From the NCBI RefSeq assembly GCF_000376385.1, contig NZ_AQWN01000006.1, forward strand, positions 62,001 to 126,000: a stretch of 64,000 bases of DNA, given 5' to 3'. The position numbers and the translations under genes are program-made. This document shows, in pieces, positions 10,293 to 19,657 of this stretch (position 1 is its first letter; each line of letters opens with the position of its first letter). The notes beneath the pieces were generated by a model. That model did not search any database and was not told the origin of the DNA. It saw nothing but the letters and a program-made list of their open reading frames with translations. Origin of the DNA: Desulfurispora thermophila DSM 16022. GTDB lineage: Bacteria > Bacillota > Desulfotomaculia > Desulfotomaculales > Desulfurisporaceae.

Positions 10293-10410
10293 TCATAACG
10301 GATTTGCTTGATATTAAATTATGGGATTAAGCAGTCCAGGTTGAACTAAATGATTCTATAAATTCTCGAAAAAATGACAAATTCCTTCCAACTGCTTCAT
10401 GATTGTTAAA

Positions 10411-10773
10411 TTAGCGCAGCAGCTTTTTTAGCACCATTTCCAATTGATCCGGGGTAAAGGGCTTGGTGATCCAGGCGGTGGCCCCGGCCTTGCGGGCCTC
10501 TTCTTTTTTCGCCTGCTGCGACTCGGTGGTCAGCATGATAATGGGTGTAAAACGGCAGGCCGAGTTTGCCCGAACCTGCCGGATAAAAGTTATACCGTCC
10601 AGACCGGGCATGTTAAGGTCGGTGATAACCAGATCCGGCTTTTTGGTGCTCAATTGCTTCAGCGCCTCGTCCGCCCGCTGGAAGGTATACAGCTCGTAGC
10701 CGCGACGCTCCAGGGCCAGCCTGATGCTGGCCAGCACGGTGGGAGAGTCGTCCACCGCCAGAATCTTATACAT
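10411..10773 (-). CDS. cheY: CheY-like single-domain response regulator (last gene of the che operon)
   Basis: A 120-residue receiver domain with no output domain. The acidic pair is in KILAVDDSP, the phospho-acceptor aspartate in VITDLNMPGLDG, the switch threonine in MLTTES and the lysine in WITKPF. All phosphorylation residues are present. It would be phosphorylated by the CheA of the same operon. Its ATG lies inside the end of the upstream STAS gene (8-bp overlap), suggesting translational coupling. It ends 281 bases before the GGDEF/HD-GYP start, across the riboswitch region. Its partner (flagellar motor or another target) is not evident. Confidence 0.93.
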   Translation of the reverse strand: MYKILAVDDSPTVLASIRLALERRGYELYTFQRADEALKQLSTKKPDLVITDLNMPGLDGITFIRQVRANSACRFTPIIMLTTESQQAKKEEARKAGATAWITKPFTPDQLEMVLKKLLR

Positions 10774-11014
10774 CCGGACGCACCTCCACCGCCAGCAGAC
10801 CCCTGAAAATTTCCCCCGGCCCCGCTGGGGTTAGCTCCACTTCCACCTGGGGGAATTCTTTGCGCAAAGCCACAACCAGTTGCAAACCGGCGGCATCCAG
10901 GCCGGGAGCGGTAAACACCACCTGCCTGGTCTCGCCGTTCACCTGCGCGAGGAGCCTTCGCCTTATTTCTTCAACATGAGGCAGCAAAAGCGGTAAATCA
11001 ATTTCCACCCGCAT
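10766..11014 (-). CDS. Small STAS-like protein in the chemosensory operon
   Basis: An 82-residue protein starting MRVEIDLPLL. The stretch VVFTAPGLDAAGLQLVVALRKEFPQVEVELTPAG matches the STAS (anti-sigma antagonist-like) fold around its central helix. The usual phosphorylated Ser/Thr of the D-S/T-AG motif is Ala here (LDAAGLQ), so switching by phosphorylation at that position looks impossible. ATG 11014 lies inside the end of cheA (17-bp overlap), behind an A/G-rich ribosome-binding site, and the gene overlaps the next cheY by 8 bp. STAS proteins occur in some chemosensory clusters; its partner is unknown. The STAS assignment rests on pattern resemblance only. Confidence 0.65.
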   Translation of the reverse strand: MRVEIDLPLLLPHVEEIRRRLLAQVNGETRQVVFTAPGLDAAGLQLVVALRKEFPQVEVELTPAGPGEIFRGLLAVEVRPDV

Positions 11015-13457
11015 CGAGAATTCCCCCCTTACCCTGGTCATTCATAAAGAGGCGCACCATCTCGTTGGGGTCCAGCACCAGCAACACCCGCCCGTCCCCC
11101 AGCACCGCAGCACCCATGAAGACGGACAGCCTCTTCAATTCCCCGGTCAGAGGCTTCACGATAACCACTTCTTTGCCCAGCACGGCGTCCACAGGTAAAG
11201 CGGCCTTCTGCCGCAGTACCACCAGAATTGTCTCATCCCGACAGGAAGCAGTTGTTTCCAAATATAAGCGGCTTTCCAGCAGCGGGATGATCTCCCCCCG
11301 CAGCATTGCCACGGGCCGACCGCGCACGGTCCTGATGTCGTTTTCCTCCACCCGGATGGTTTCCCCGACCGCAGCCAGGGGGATACCGTAAACCCCGCCG
11401 CCAATCCGCACCATCAGAACTTCGCTGGTGGCCAAGGTAAAGGGCAGGCTGATGATAAAATTGCTCCCCCGCCCCGGGGTTGACTCCAGCTGGATCGTAC
11501 CCCCCAGGTGGCTGATCGTTTTTTCAACCACATCCATGCCCACGCCACGCCCGGAAAGATCAGAAATTCCCTCCTTGCTGCTGAGCCCGGGCAGGAAGAC
11601 CAGTTTCAACTTCTCCCGCGCGCTCATTGCTTCCACTTGTTCGCGGGAAAGTATGCCGCCGGAGACGGCTTTTTCCGCCAAGGTTTCCACGTCAATACCA
11701 CGACCGTCGTCCGTTACCTGGATTATTATTCTTTCCCCCTGTCGACAGGCGGCAAGTTGGATAATACCCACAGGGTTTTTACCGGCTTTCAGCCGCTCTT
11801 CCGGTTCCTCCAGGCCGTGATCCAGGGCGTTGCGCACCAGATGCAACAGGGGTTCGTAAATTTCTTCGATGATGTTCCTGTCCAGGCGCGTATCTCCCCC
11901 GGAGGTGACCAACTCCACCTTTTTTTCGAGCATTCTGGCCTGGTCCCGAACGAAGCGGGGAAAACGTCCAAATACCTCCTGAACAGGCAGAAGCCATATG
12001 TCCATTACCCGGTCGTGGATTTCCCTGGCAATACGATCCAGATAAAGGAAGCGTTCCTTCAATTCCCTGGCCTGCCCATCCAGCCCCGCGGCCTCCAGCT
12101 TTTTGACCAGATAGGGCAGACTGTTCTTGGCGATGATCAGTTCCCCAGCCAGGCTCATCAGGGCGTCAGCCGTCTCCCGCCGCACCTTGAACGCGACCTG
12201 CCGGCCTTCCCCGGCAACACTGTTCCACCGCTGCTCCCCGGGAACCTTGCGCGACCGGCTGGAGAAGCTGGCCTTGCCGGCGCGCTCCGGGCCGGAACTG
12301 GGGAGCATCGCAACCGGGAAGCGCACCGGGCCCGCCCCTGTTTCTGTCTCCAGAGCAGCCAGCAAGGAGCGCGCCACCTTGATCAGCCGCTCCCTTTCCT
12401 CTTCCGGCACATCCGCAGGCTCCTGCTCCAGAGCTAGGCCGGCGCGCCCGGCAATCTGCTCCATAATTCGCCGGACCACCGGCAAAAACCCCGGTAACAC
12501 CTCCTTTTCAGCCATCAGCAGGGCCTTTTCCTGCTGCCGCAAAACTTGGAGAACACGCAGGAGCTCCTGACCGGAAAGAGGCGGCGCCTGTCCCGCTACG
12601 GACAGTACGTCGGAGGACTGCTGGATTTCTGCAAATGTTACTTCATTCAGCTCTTTCTCCAGCTCTTCCTCGTCCACCGGCCGCACAACCACCCTGTTTT
12701 CATCACTGTTTACAAAAACAAAGGTCTCTTCCACCGCCTCCCGGCCTTCGCCGGTAGCCAGGTAAAGAGTGAACACCAGGTGGTAGTCTTCGGGGTCAAG
12801 GCCGGACAAAGGCGGTACCCGGCTGTAATCCGCCATAAGCCCAGCTATGGTCCCCAGACCGGCCAGATCCTCCAGCAAGTAGCCCAAATTATGCCCCTGC
12901 CGGAAAAAATTGCGGCCAAAATCCAGCGTCAGGAAAAAGACATTTTTGCCCACGCGCAGTTCGTCACACAGAAGGCGCTTGACCTCTTCCGGCACCTGAG
13001 CCTCAGCCACTTCCAGAACAGCCGCCAAAGGCGCCGCCCCTCTTTCCGGCAGGCCAGGCTCCTTTTCCGAAGGACAGGCTGCCAGCAGTTCACTCCGGCC
13101 GTAGGATGCAATTTCCTCCAGCAACTCCTCCGGGGGCGGAAGATCTTGCCCACCGGCCAGGTCGGTCACCATGGCCTTGACATAGTCGAAACCCACCAGC
13201 AGCAAGTCCACCAGGCCGGGACCGGCTTCTATTTCTCCGCTCCGCAAGCCGTCCAGAAGGTCTTCCAGACGGTGGGTCATCTCACTTATCCCCCTGATCC
13301 CGGCGATACCGGCGGAACCTTTAAGAGTGTGCACCACTCGAAAAAGCTCATCCAGAAGTTCCGGCGACATTTCCTTTTCCAGTTCCAGGACCAGCGGTTC
13401 GATTTGGGCCAGAAGTTCCCCGGCCTCTTCCAAAAAAATTTCTTTCAGGTCAGACAT
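10998..13457 (-). CDS. cheA: Chemotaxis histidine kinase CheA
   Basis: An 819-residue kinase. The N-terminal Hpt domain carries the phosphorylated His43 in VVHTLKGSAG. A region at about 165-270 (VGKNVFFLTLDFGRNFF..., ending EETFVFVN) resembles a P2-like alpha/beta domain. The dimerization domain begins FKVRRETADALMSLAGELI. The kinase boxes are HLVRNALDHGLEEPEE (N), DDGRGID (G1), PGLSSKE (F) and SGRGVGMDVV (G2), and a CheW-like domain is C-terminal (SEVLMVRIGGGVYGIPLAAV). All catalytic boxes look intact. It lies between a cheY (6 bp upstream) and the STAS gene (overlapping). It should signal to the two CheYs and CheB of the operon. Confidence 0.96.
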   Translation of the reverse strand: MSDLKEIFLEEAGELLAQIEPLVLELEKEMSPELLDELFRVVHTLKGSAGIAGIRGISEMTHRLEDLLDGLRSGEIEAGPGLVDLLLVGFDYVKAMVTDLAGGQDLPPPEELLEEIASYGRSELLAACPSEKEPGLPERGAAPLAAVLEVAEAQVPEEVKRLLCDELRVGKNVFFLTLDFGRNFFRQGHNLGYLLEDLAGLGTIAGLMADYSRVPPLSGLDPEDYHLVFTLYLATGEGREAVEETFVFVNSDENRVVVRPVDEEELEKELNEVTFAEIQQSSDVLSVAGQAPPLSGQELLRVLQVLRQQEKALLMAEKEVLPGFLPVVRRIMEQIAGRAGLALEQEPADVPEEERERLIKVARSLLAALETETGAGPVRFPVAMLPSSGPERAGKASFSSRSRKVPGEQRWNSVAGEGRQVAFKVRRETADALMSLAGELIIAKNSLPYLVKKLEAAGLDGQARELKERFLYLDRIAREIHDRVMDIWLLPVQEVFGRFPRFVRDQARMLEKKVELVTSGGDTRLDRNIIEEIYEPLLHLVRNALDHGLEEPEERLKAGKNPVGIIQLAACRQGERIIIQVTDDGRGIDVETLAEKAVSGGILSREQVEAMSAREKLKLVFLPGLSSKEGISDLSGRGVGMDVVEKTISHLGGTIQLESTPGRGSNFIISLPFTLATSEVLMVRIGGGVYGIPLAAVGETIRVEENDIRTVRGRPVAMLRGEIIPLLESRLYLETTASCRDETILVVLRQKAALPVDAVLGKEVVIVKPLTGELKRLSVFMGAAVLGDGRVLLVLDPNEMVRLFMNDQGKGGILDAGGN

Positions 13458-13463
13458 GCCGGT

Positions 13464-13841
13464 TCACCCCAATATCTCGACGTATGCCAGTAGATCCGCA
13501 GGCTCCACCGGCTTCACCAGGTACATGTTGCACCCGGCTTTGAAACCGCGGTCCATGTCCCCCACCCCGGCCTCAGTGGTAATCATCAGAACCGGCACCG
13601 GCTCCAGGTCCCCGGCCCGTCGAATCTCCTTTATAAAACTGTAACCGTCCATCTTGGGCATGTTCACATCCACCAGCAATATGTCAAATTTACCGGCATA
13701 AATCTTTTCCAGCCCCTCGTAACCGTTGGCCGCCTCTTCCACCTGGTGCCCAACGCCTTCCAGCACTTCGCGGTAATACTGCCGCGCAGTAAACGAATCA
13801 TCTATTATCAGAATCCTGGACACAGCTTTCACCATCTCCAT
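13464..13841 (-). CDS. CheY-like single-domain response regulator
   Basis: A 125-residue receiver. Acidic residues are in ILIIDDSFTARQYY, the phospho-acceptor in ILLVDVNMPKMDG, the switch threonine in MITTEAG, and the lysine in YLVKPVE. It lies between cheB (16 bp upstream) and cheA (6 bp downstream). This is the second stand-alone receiver of the operon. Two CheYs with one kinase often mean an output CheY plus a phosphate sink; which is which cannot be told here. Confidence 0.92.
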   Translation of the reverse strand: MEMVKAVSRILIIDDSFTARQYYREVLEGVGHQVEEAANGYEGLEKIYAGKFDILLVDVNMPKMDGYSFIKEIRRAGDLEPVPVLMITTEAGVGDMDRGFKAGCNMYLVKPVEPADLLAYVEILG

Positions 13842-13857
13842 TTACTTTGCCCGGCGC

Positions 13858-14949
13858 TCATTGTACAGCCTTGATCAGCGCTTCGGCAATAGCGTAGTGG
13901 GGTAAAACCAATTTGGCACCACCCCTTTTTACCGCTTCGCCCGGCATCCCCCAGACCACCGCCGTCTCTTCGGCCTCGGCTATGGTCATACCACCGGCCC
14001 GCCTTATATCCACCATGGCGTCTGCCCCGTCGTCACCCATGCCGGTCAGCAGCACCGCCACCAGGTTCCCGGCGTCCAAGCACTCCAGGGCAGAGCGGAA
14101 AGCCACATCTACCGAAGGTCTGAAAAGGGCATCCATGGGCCGGTGGGAGTGCCGTAGCCGGCAAACCTTCTCGCCAGGCCGGCGGTCGACCCTCAGGTGC
14201 ACTCCCCCCCGGGCCACCACCGCCAGCCCCGGCACGAGAGGCATACCCTCGACTGACTCTTTAACCTCTAGCCGGCATTCCCGGTTCAGCCGTTCAGCAA
14301 AAGGCCGGGTGAAGCTTTCAGGCATATGCTGCACCACCACCACGGGAGCGCCGAAGTTCGCCGGCAAAAGGGGCAGTATTTCCATCAAAGTCTTCGGGCC
14401 TCCGGTGGAAACACCGATTAACACCAGTTTTTCGCTTTCACCAGGCACAGTCCTTGTCTTGCCTGGCCTGGCGGGCGGGGCACCGGCCGTGGCAGAATCG
14501 GCCGGACCTGAACCAGGTCTGCGCTTAAATTTCATGGCCCCGACCCGCACCCGGCGGGCGGCCTTGATCTTGTCACGGATCTCCCGGGCCGCGTTTTTTA
14601 TGTTCAAGGACACGGTACCATCCGGCTTGGGAACATAATCCACCGCCCCCAGTTCCAGCGCCTCAAAGGTGGTCAGTGCCCCTTTTTGGGTGAGAGAGGA
14701 CACCACCAGAACCGGGCAGGGACGCTGGGCCATAATGTATTGGATGGCCGTAAGGCCATCCATGTGCGGCATATTGATGTCCATGGTAATCACATCGGGT
14801 TCCAGGGACAGATTCATCTCAACAGCTTCCCTGCCATCACGCGCCGCCCCCACCACCTCCAGCTCCCGATCTTCCTCGATAATTTCCCGCAGGTACTTGC
14901 GCATCAGCGCAGAATCGTCAACGATCAGCACCCGCGTCTTCCTGTTCAT
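13858..14949 (-). CDS. cheB: Chemoreceptor glutamate methylesterase CheB
   Basis: A 363-residue protein with an N-terminal receiver (VLIVDDSALMRKYL; VITMDINMPHMDGLTA; VSSLTQKG) and a C-terminal methylesterase. The esterase triad is visible: Ser in LIGVSTGGPKT, His in VVVQHMPESF and Asp in LLTGMGDDGADAM. It removes methyl groups from receptors, opposing CheR. The linker (about 140-190) is Arg/Pro-rich and variable. The start overlaps the end of the triple-CheW gene by 32 bp, so the two are probably coupled. Confidence 0.96.
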   Translation of the reverse strand: MNRKTRVLIVDDSALMRKYLREIIEEDRELEVVGAARDGREAVEMNLSLEPDVITMDINMPHMDGLTAIQYIMAQRPCPVLVVSSLTQKGALTTFEALELGAVDYVPKPDGTVSLNIKNAAREIRDKIKAARRVRVGAMKFKRRPGSGPADSATAGAPPARPGKTRTVPGESEKLVLIGVSTGGPKTLMEILPLLPANFGAPVVVVQHMPESFTRPFAERLNRECRLEVKESVEGMPLVPGLAVVARGGVHLRVDRRPGEKVCRLRHSHRPMDALFRPSVDVAFRSALECLDAGNLVAVLLTGMGDDGADAMVDIRRAGGMTIAEAEETAVVWGMPGEAVKRGGAKLVLPHYAIAEALIKAVQ

Positions 14950-16438
14950 TCTCCTCTACTCCTCCTGTGAATTCCGCCGCCACCTGCGCCACCTCCATCT
15001 GCTCTGCGCCGGTCAAAACACTCTGCAGTTTCAAGAGCAGGATTGACCGCTGTGAGTCCGCCGACCTGACCACGCCCTGCAGGTAACCGGTATCCAGGTG
15101 AGCCCCCAGAACCGCCGGCACCGGAGCGATCTGGTCAGCGGCAATCTTGCGCACCTCCCGCACGGCATCCACGACGAGGCCGGTGGGAACTCCGTTCATG
15201 TCCACCACAACGATGCGGGACCGGTCGTCGTTTTCCCTGGCCGGAAGACTCAGCTTCAACCTCAGGTTGATCACAGGCAGAATGGTACCCCGGATATTGA
15301 TCACACCTTCCACGTAAGCCGGCGCTCTGGGCACCCTGACTATTTCCGGCGGGCGGATGATTTCCTTCACGCTTTGGATGTTTACAGCGTATTCTTCCTC
15401 CTGCAGGTGGAAGATGACAAACTGCTCCTCGCTGACGACTCTTCGCTCCGGGCCCGCCTCCGTCTCCTCATCGCCGGATCCGTCCAGGTTGATTTCTCCC
15501 TCGGACAAAATGCTGTGGGGATCCAGCAGGTAGATCAGCCGCTTTCCTTCGCCCAGCTTGCAGACACCGGTAAGGTTTTTGGTATCATCTCCTCTCAGCA
15601 ATTCCGGCAGTGGCTCGATCTCTTCCGCTGTAAAGCGCAGGACCTCGGTGATGGAGTCCACACCCAGGCCGACGACCATTTTTTTCTCATTAACACCGAG
15701 GTTCAGCACTAGCACCCTGGCCCGATCGTCGTAGGGCCTGTCGGGTAGATCGAAGAACCGCCTCAGGTTCAGCATGGGCACGGTGCGCCGGCGCAGCGAG
15801 AAAAGGCCGTCCATATAGTGGGGAAAGCCGGGGGAGCGGGAAATCCGGTCCGGTACCCGGACGATTTCCTGCACCGTCTCGATGGCAACGGCGTACTCCT
15901 CCTCAGCCAACCTGAATCCCACAAACTGCTTCAACTCCTCCTGGCCGGCGGCCTCATTTTGCTTTTCCAGTACCGCCGCTCCGGAGTAATGCGCGGAACC
16001 GGCCCCCTCCAACCGCGGAAACAGTACCTCAATATTGATCACCATCACCATGGTGCTGCCATCGTCCGATTTTATCACGCGGGAGATCAATTCCTCCCGC
16101 CCCCGGGCGGCGCACAGGGTATCCTCCGTGGCATTCTCCAGGTTGATTACTTCCGACATGCGGTCCACTATATAGCCTATGGTTTCCCCCCGGTATTCAA
16201 GCACCACCACCCTGGTAGCGTCGGTTTCCACCACATCCGGTATATTAAAGCGCTTACGCCCGTCTATTACCGGCAAAATATTGCCTCGCAGGTTGGCCAG
16301 GCCGGAGAAGTAGTGCGGCGTACCGGGCACCCGCACCATCTCGGGCAGACGAATGATTTCCCGCACATACTCCAGTTCAATACCAAACAGCTCTTTGCCC
16401 AGGTAAAAGGTGACCATCTGACCACCAGCATTTTCCAT
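14918..16438 (-). CDS. Triple-CheW protein: three CheW domains in one chain
   Basis: A 506-residue protein made of three CheW repeats and little else. Domain 1 is about 5-150 (MVTFYLGKELFGIELEYV; GLANLRGNILPVIDGRKRF). Domain 2 is about 168-315 (FVGFRLAEEEYAVAIETV; GLFSLRRRTVPMLNLRRFF). Domain 3 is about 338-485 (FVIFHLQEEEYAVNIQSV; GVINIRGTILPVINLRLKL). Each keeps the hydrophobic core and the LRG/LRR-x-P turn. A single CheW normally couples one CheA to receptors, so three in a chain could act as a built-in array linker. No ordinary single-domain CheW gene is visible in the window. It lies between the tandem MCP and cheB, and overlaps cheB. Confidence 0.93.
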   Translation of the reverse strand: MENAGGQMVTFYLGKELFGIELEYVREIIRLPEMVRVPGTPHYFSGLANLRGNILPVIDGRKRFNIPDVVETDATRVVVLEYRGETIGYIVDRMSEVINLENATEDTLCAARGREELISRVIKSDDGSTMVMVINIEVLFPRLEGAGSAHYSGAAVLEKQNEAAGQEELKQFVGFRLAEEEYAVAIETVQEIVRVPDRISRSPGFPHYMDGLFSLRRRTVPMLNLRRFFDLPDRPYDDRARVLVLNLGVNEKKMVVGLGVDSITEVLRFTAEEIEPLPELLRGDDTKNLTGVCKLGEGKRLIYLLDPHSILSEGEINLDGSGDEETEAGPERRVVSEEQFVIFHLQEEEYAVNIQSVKEIIRPPEIVRVPRAPAYVEGVINIRGTILPVINLRLKLSLPARENDDRSRIVVVDMNGVPTGLVVDAVREVRKIAADQIAPVPAVLGAHLDTGYLQGVVRSADSQRSILLLKLQSVLTGAEQMEVAQVAAEFTGGVEENEQEDAGADR

Positions 16439-16483
16439 GGGTCATCCTCCCTTCCAGGGTGCTGAAAAGGCCGCGCACCCCTT

Positions 16484-18421
16484 TTACACTTGCTGCAGTT
16501 CGTCCGCCAGGGCCGCGATCTCCTCGATGGCCCGAGCCAATTCCTGCATCCCGGCCGCCTGCTGCTTGGCCGCTGCAGCCGCCTCCTCAGCTGCCGAACT
16601 GGCCTCCTGGGCCGCCGCAGCAATCTGGTCCACCGCCTTCCTGGCCTGTTCCACCGCCACGGATATCTGGTCGGCGTTTTCCAGGATTGCTTCGGCGCCC
16701 TTCAGCACCGTTTTCATGTCGCTCTCGATCTGTACCAGATCGTCGGTGGTCTTCTGAGCACGCTTTACCTCTTCGGCGGCGCTTTCGCCCACCCGCACCA
16801 CATCATCAATGACCACTTTCACCTGATCCTGGATAGCCTTGACCAAATCTTTGATCTGCTCCGCGTTTTTAGTGCTGTCCTGGGCCAGATTGCGGATGTC
16901 TGAGGCCACCACTGCAAAGCCCTTGCCGAATTCCCCGGCCCGGGCCGCCTCAATGGCCCCGCTCACCGCCAGCATGTTGGTCTGTATGCCCACATTGACA
17001 ATGGTGTCCACGATCTTGTCGATGCGCCGGGTGATAACCTCCAGTTCCTTGATTTTCTGCACATTTTGCTGGTTGGCGGCCAGCGCCTCTCCAATCCCCC
17101 GGATCAGCGCATCCACGGCCACCTTGTTCTGAGCCAGCATATCCGATAGATTTTTGGTTGTATCCAGGGACTTCCTGGCCGTGCCAGCCACATTCTTAAC
17201 CATGTTGTCTATATTGGCCGCCGCCTCCGCTGATTCATCCGCTGCCTTGGCCTGACGCTGGGCGCCGATGGAAATCTGGTTCAGAGCCTCCATGATCTGC
17301 TGAGAGGCCTGGTTGGCTTCCTCGATGGCGGCGGAAAGCTCTTCCGCGGCGGCGGCCAGTTCTTCCGAGGATTTGTTGATGTCGGTAGAGGCGCGCAGAT
17401 TGTCGGCCATTTCCGAAAGTTCTTCCGCCGCGGAGGTGATGTCTCCCATTACCTTGGCCTGATGTTCCACCGCGACCAGGGACTCCTCCGCCGCGCCAGC
17501 CTGTTCTTCCGCCGCCGCCGCCACATCCGAAATCCCCTTCTGGAACTCCAGGGCGGCTTTTTCTAGCTCCACCGAGAGTTTGTCAATATCCACCGTCAAA
17601 CTGATAACATCTTCCATTTCCCGGCCAATTCTTACCAGGCTTTCGTTGATCTCCTTACCCTTTCCAGCCTCTCCCCGGGCAGTGGTCGCCGCCTGGTTGA
17701 CCGCTCCAGCGATCATCTTGACCTCCCCCTGGATGGTGTCAACCAATTCCCGTATGTCGTTGGCCGCCTTTTCTGAAATCTCCGCCAGTGTGCGCACTTC
17801 ATCGGCCACCACCGCAAAACCTTTGCCGTGCTCACCGGCCCGGGCAGCCTCTATGGCAGCGTTGAGGGCCAGCAAATTGGTCTGATCAGCGATTTTCACC
17901 ACGGTGCTCACAATGTTGCCAATGCTCTCGGCCTGTTTTTCCAGCTGGGCCACCAGATCCGCGGATTCAGCATTGCGTTCTGCCGCAACATTGACGCCAT
18001 CCACCAGGCTGGCTATGTCCCGCATGACATGGTTAACCAGTTGCTGCACTGCCCGGCCCCTTTCCAGAGCCTCGGCAGCCCCCTTGGCGCTGGCTTTTAT
18101 GTTGCCCACGATCTGGTTCACGGCGGCAAGGGACTCCTGGGTGGCCCCACCCGCCTCCTGAGCCCCGGTGGATATCTGTTCCATGGCCGCCCGCAGTTCC
18201 TCTACCGCCGAGGTGGCCTCTTGCACGCTGGAAGACATCTGCTCGGTAGCCGCCGCCAGGCGCTCAGCAATCTGCTGCTGTTTGGCAAATGTTCTCGCCT
18301 GCTTCCTTTGTTGCTCCATCTTCTTCTGCAGTTCCTTGTCCTCCCTGATGGACTTGCTTCCCTCTTTCACCCCGGGTTGCAGACTGTCCTGGGGCAGTGG
18401 CGATAAGGTTTTTTGTGCCAT
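16484..18421 (-). CDS. Soluble MCP-like protein with two tandem signalling hairpins and no sensor domain
   Basis: A 645-residue, almost wholly helical, Ala/Glu-rich protein with no signal peptide, membrane segment or recognisable ligand domain. Two chemoreceptor tips occur in one chain. The first (around residues 175-215) reads [20 protein letters not shown] and [11 protein letters not shown]. The second (around 470-510) reads [20 protein letters not shown] and [11 protein letters not shown]. Coiled-coil heptads surround each tip. Ordinary MCPs have one hairpin. The second tip departs from the usual [11 protein letters not shown] core at VSG, so the two may contact CheA/CheW differently. It lies upstream of the triple-CheW gene. 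FrzCD is a known sensor-less cytoplasmic MCP but has one hairpin. Confidence 0.9.
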   Translation of the reverse strand: MAQKTLSPLPQDSLQPGVKEGSKSIREDKELQKKMEQQRKQARTFAKQQQIAERLAAATEQMSSSVQEATSAVEELRAAMEQISTGAQEAGGATQESLAAVNQIVGNIKASAKGAAEALERGRAVQQLVNHVMRDIASLVDGVNVAAERNAESADLVAQLEKQAESIGNIVSTVVKIADQTNLLALNAAIEAARAGEHGKGFAVVADEVRTLAEISEKAANDIRELVDTIQGEVKMIAGAVNQAATTARGEAGKGKEINESLVRIGREMEDVISLTVDIDKLSVELEKAALEFQKGISDVAAAAEEQAGAAEESLVAVEHQAKVMGDITSAAEELSEMADNLRASTDINKSSEELAAAAEELSAAIEEANQASQQIMEALNQISIGAQRQAKAADESAEAAANIDNMVKNVAGTARKSLDTTKNLSDMLAQNKVAVDALIRGIGEALAANQQNVQKIKELEVITRRIDKIVDTIVNVGIQTNMLAVSGAIEAARAGEFGKGFAVVASDIRNLAQDSTKNAEQIKDLVKAIQDQVKVVIDDVVRVGESAAEEVKRAQKTTDDLVQIESDMKTVLKGAEAILENADQISVAVEQARKAVDQIAAAAQEASSAAEEAAAAAKQQAAGMQELARAIEEIAALADELQQV

Positions 18422-18568
18422 TAGCCATACCTCCTACCAAAAATAATAAATATTAATTTTTAATGCTCTTAAAAGAACATACATTCCACTTGAGTCTTTC
18501 ACAAAGTTTCCATCAGCCCCGAAAATCTTCCTTTTACCAAACAGCAGCTTGGATAACTAAAAATTTAA

Positions 18569-19657
18569 TTAAAAAAACTCGATATTGCCGGCCATCCCAC
18601 CGCTATCTTCATCGATACTGGCTCCCGGTTGGAGGGCGCGGCGATGGACAGCCCGTTCGCTTTCCATGGTGTACATCTCTTCCAGCTCTTGCAGGATATC
18701 AAACTTTTTAATTTCCTTCCCTGCTTCGCAACCGGCCAGCAGTTCCTCCACCCGCAACAAAATGTCCCGCACATGGGATATTTGCTGGGCCACCGCATCC
18801 TGAAATTGAAAGGCGGTAATACCCTCATCCAGGTAGCGATCCATAGTTTTCAGCTCCGCGGCAATTCTAGCCGCATCCGCCGCCGCATCTTCGTCCCACT
18901 GCCGGTGGAGGGCCAACAGTTCGCGAACTTCTTTTTGACCGTTCGTCAACTCGTCAGCAACTGCCTTGAGGTCGGCGGTACTATTTTCCATATCTGATAT
19001 TTTATCCCTAATATTCTGCAAGAGCAGGTGACCAAACTGCCTAACACTTTGTACTGCTTTCCCGGATTGGCCCGCCAAGTTCTGGATCTCTCCGGCTACC
19101 ACTGCAAAACCGCGCCCGGCCTCGCCAACCCTGGCCGCCTCAATGGCGGCGTTCAGTGCCACCAGGCGAATGCGGGCAGATATTTCCTCCAACTCGTTTA
19201 AAATACCGAAAAGTTTCTCAGCTTTTTGCTCTAGGTCGAATATCACCTGATGCATTTCTTTCGCCACGCCCATGCGATCCTGCAACAGAGCAAGAAGTTT
19301 TTCCATATTTTGATATGCATGGTAAAAAGTCTCTTCCTGCCTACTGCGGCCGTACTGTTGATCCTTGAGCAAAACTTCCAGAGAGGATAGACTCTGGCGC
19401 ACCCGGGCCATCACTTGCCCCACCGCGTCAGCAGACTTTAAAACACCTTCTTCCGCGGTTCGGACGGATTCTTCCAGGTTGGCTCGTAGCACAGGGAATA
19501 GTTTTAACAGCTGCTCGTACACCTTTCTTTCCCCGCTAGAGATGCAATCCTCTGACCCGCCCCTGGTGGCCAGCCAAAGATGAGCGGCAACTAAGCCACA
19601 CAATATTCCGGCCAAAAACAGCAAGGCATAAAACATTTTTCCATACCCCTGTTTCAC
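18569..19657 (-). CDS. Short membrane-anchored MCP-like protein with a C-terminal CheZ-like DxxxQ motif
   Basis: A 362-residue protein with one N-terminal membrane helix (about 9-29), no periplasmic sensor and no HAMP. A central signalling-hairpin-like stretch holds [19 protein letters not shown] and [11 protein letters not shown] (around 160-195). Further on, the helix [16 protein letters not shown] carries Asp287 and Gln291. The F-Q-D-x-x-x-Q pattern is the same as in the active-site helix of the CheY-P phosphatase CheZ. It overlaps cheR by 4 bp upstream and is separated from the tandem MCP by 147 bases. The name MCP is safe; a phosphatase role is only inferred. Confidence 0.82.
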   Translation of the reverse strand: MKQGYGKMFYALLFLAGILCGLVAAHLWLATRGGSEDCISSGERKVYEQLLKLFPVLRANLEESVRTAEEGVLKSADAVGQVMARVRQSLSSLEVLLKDQQYGRSRQEETFYHAYQNMEKLLALLQDRMGVAKEMHQVIFDLEQKAEKLFGILNELEEISARIRLVALNAAIEAARVGEAGRGFAVVAGEIQNLAGQSGKAVQSVRQFGHLLLQNIRDKISDMENSTADLKAVADELTNGQKEVRELLALHRQWDEDAAADAARIAAELKTMDRYLDEGITAFQFQDAVAQQISHVRDILLRVEELLAGCEAGKEIKKFDILQELEEMYTMESERAVHRRALQPGASIDEDSGGMAGNIEFF

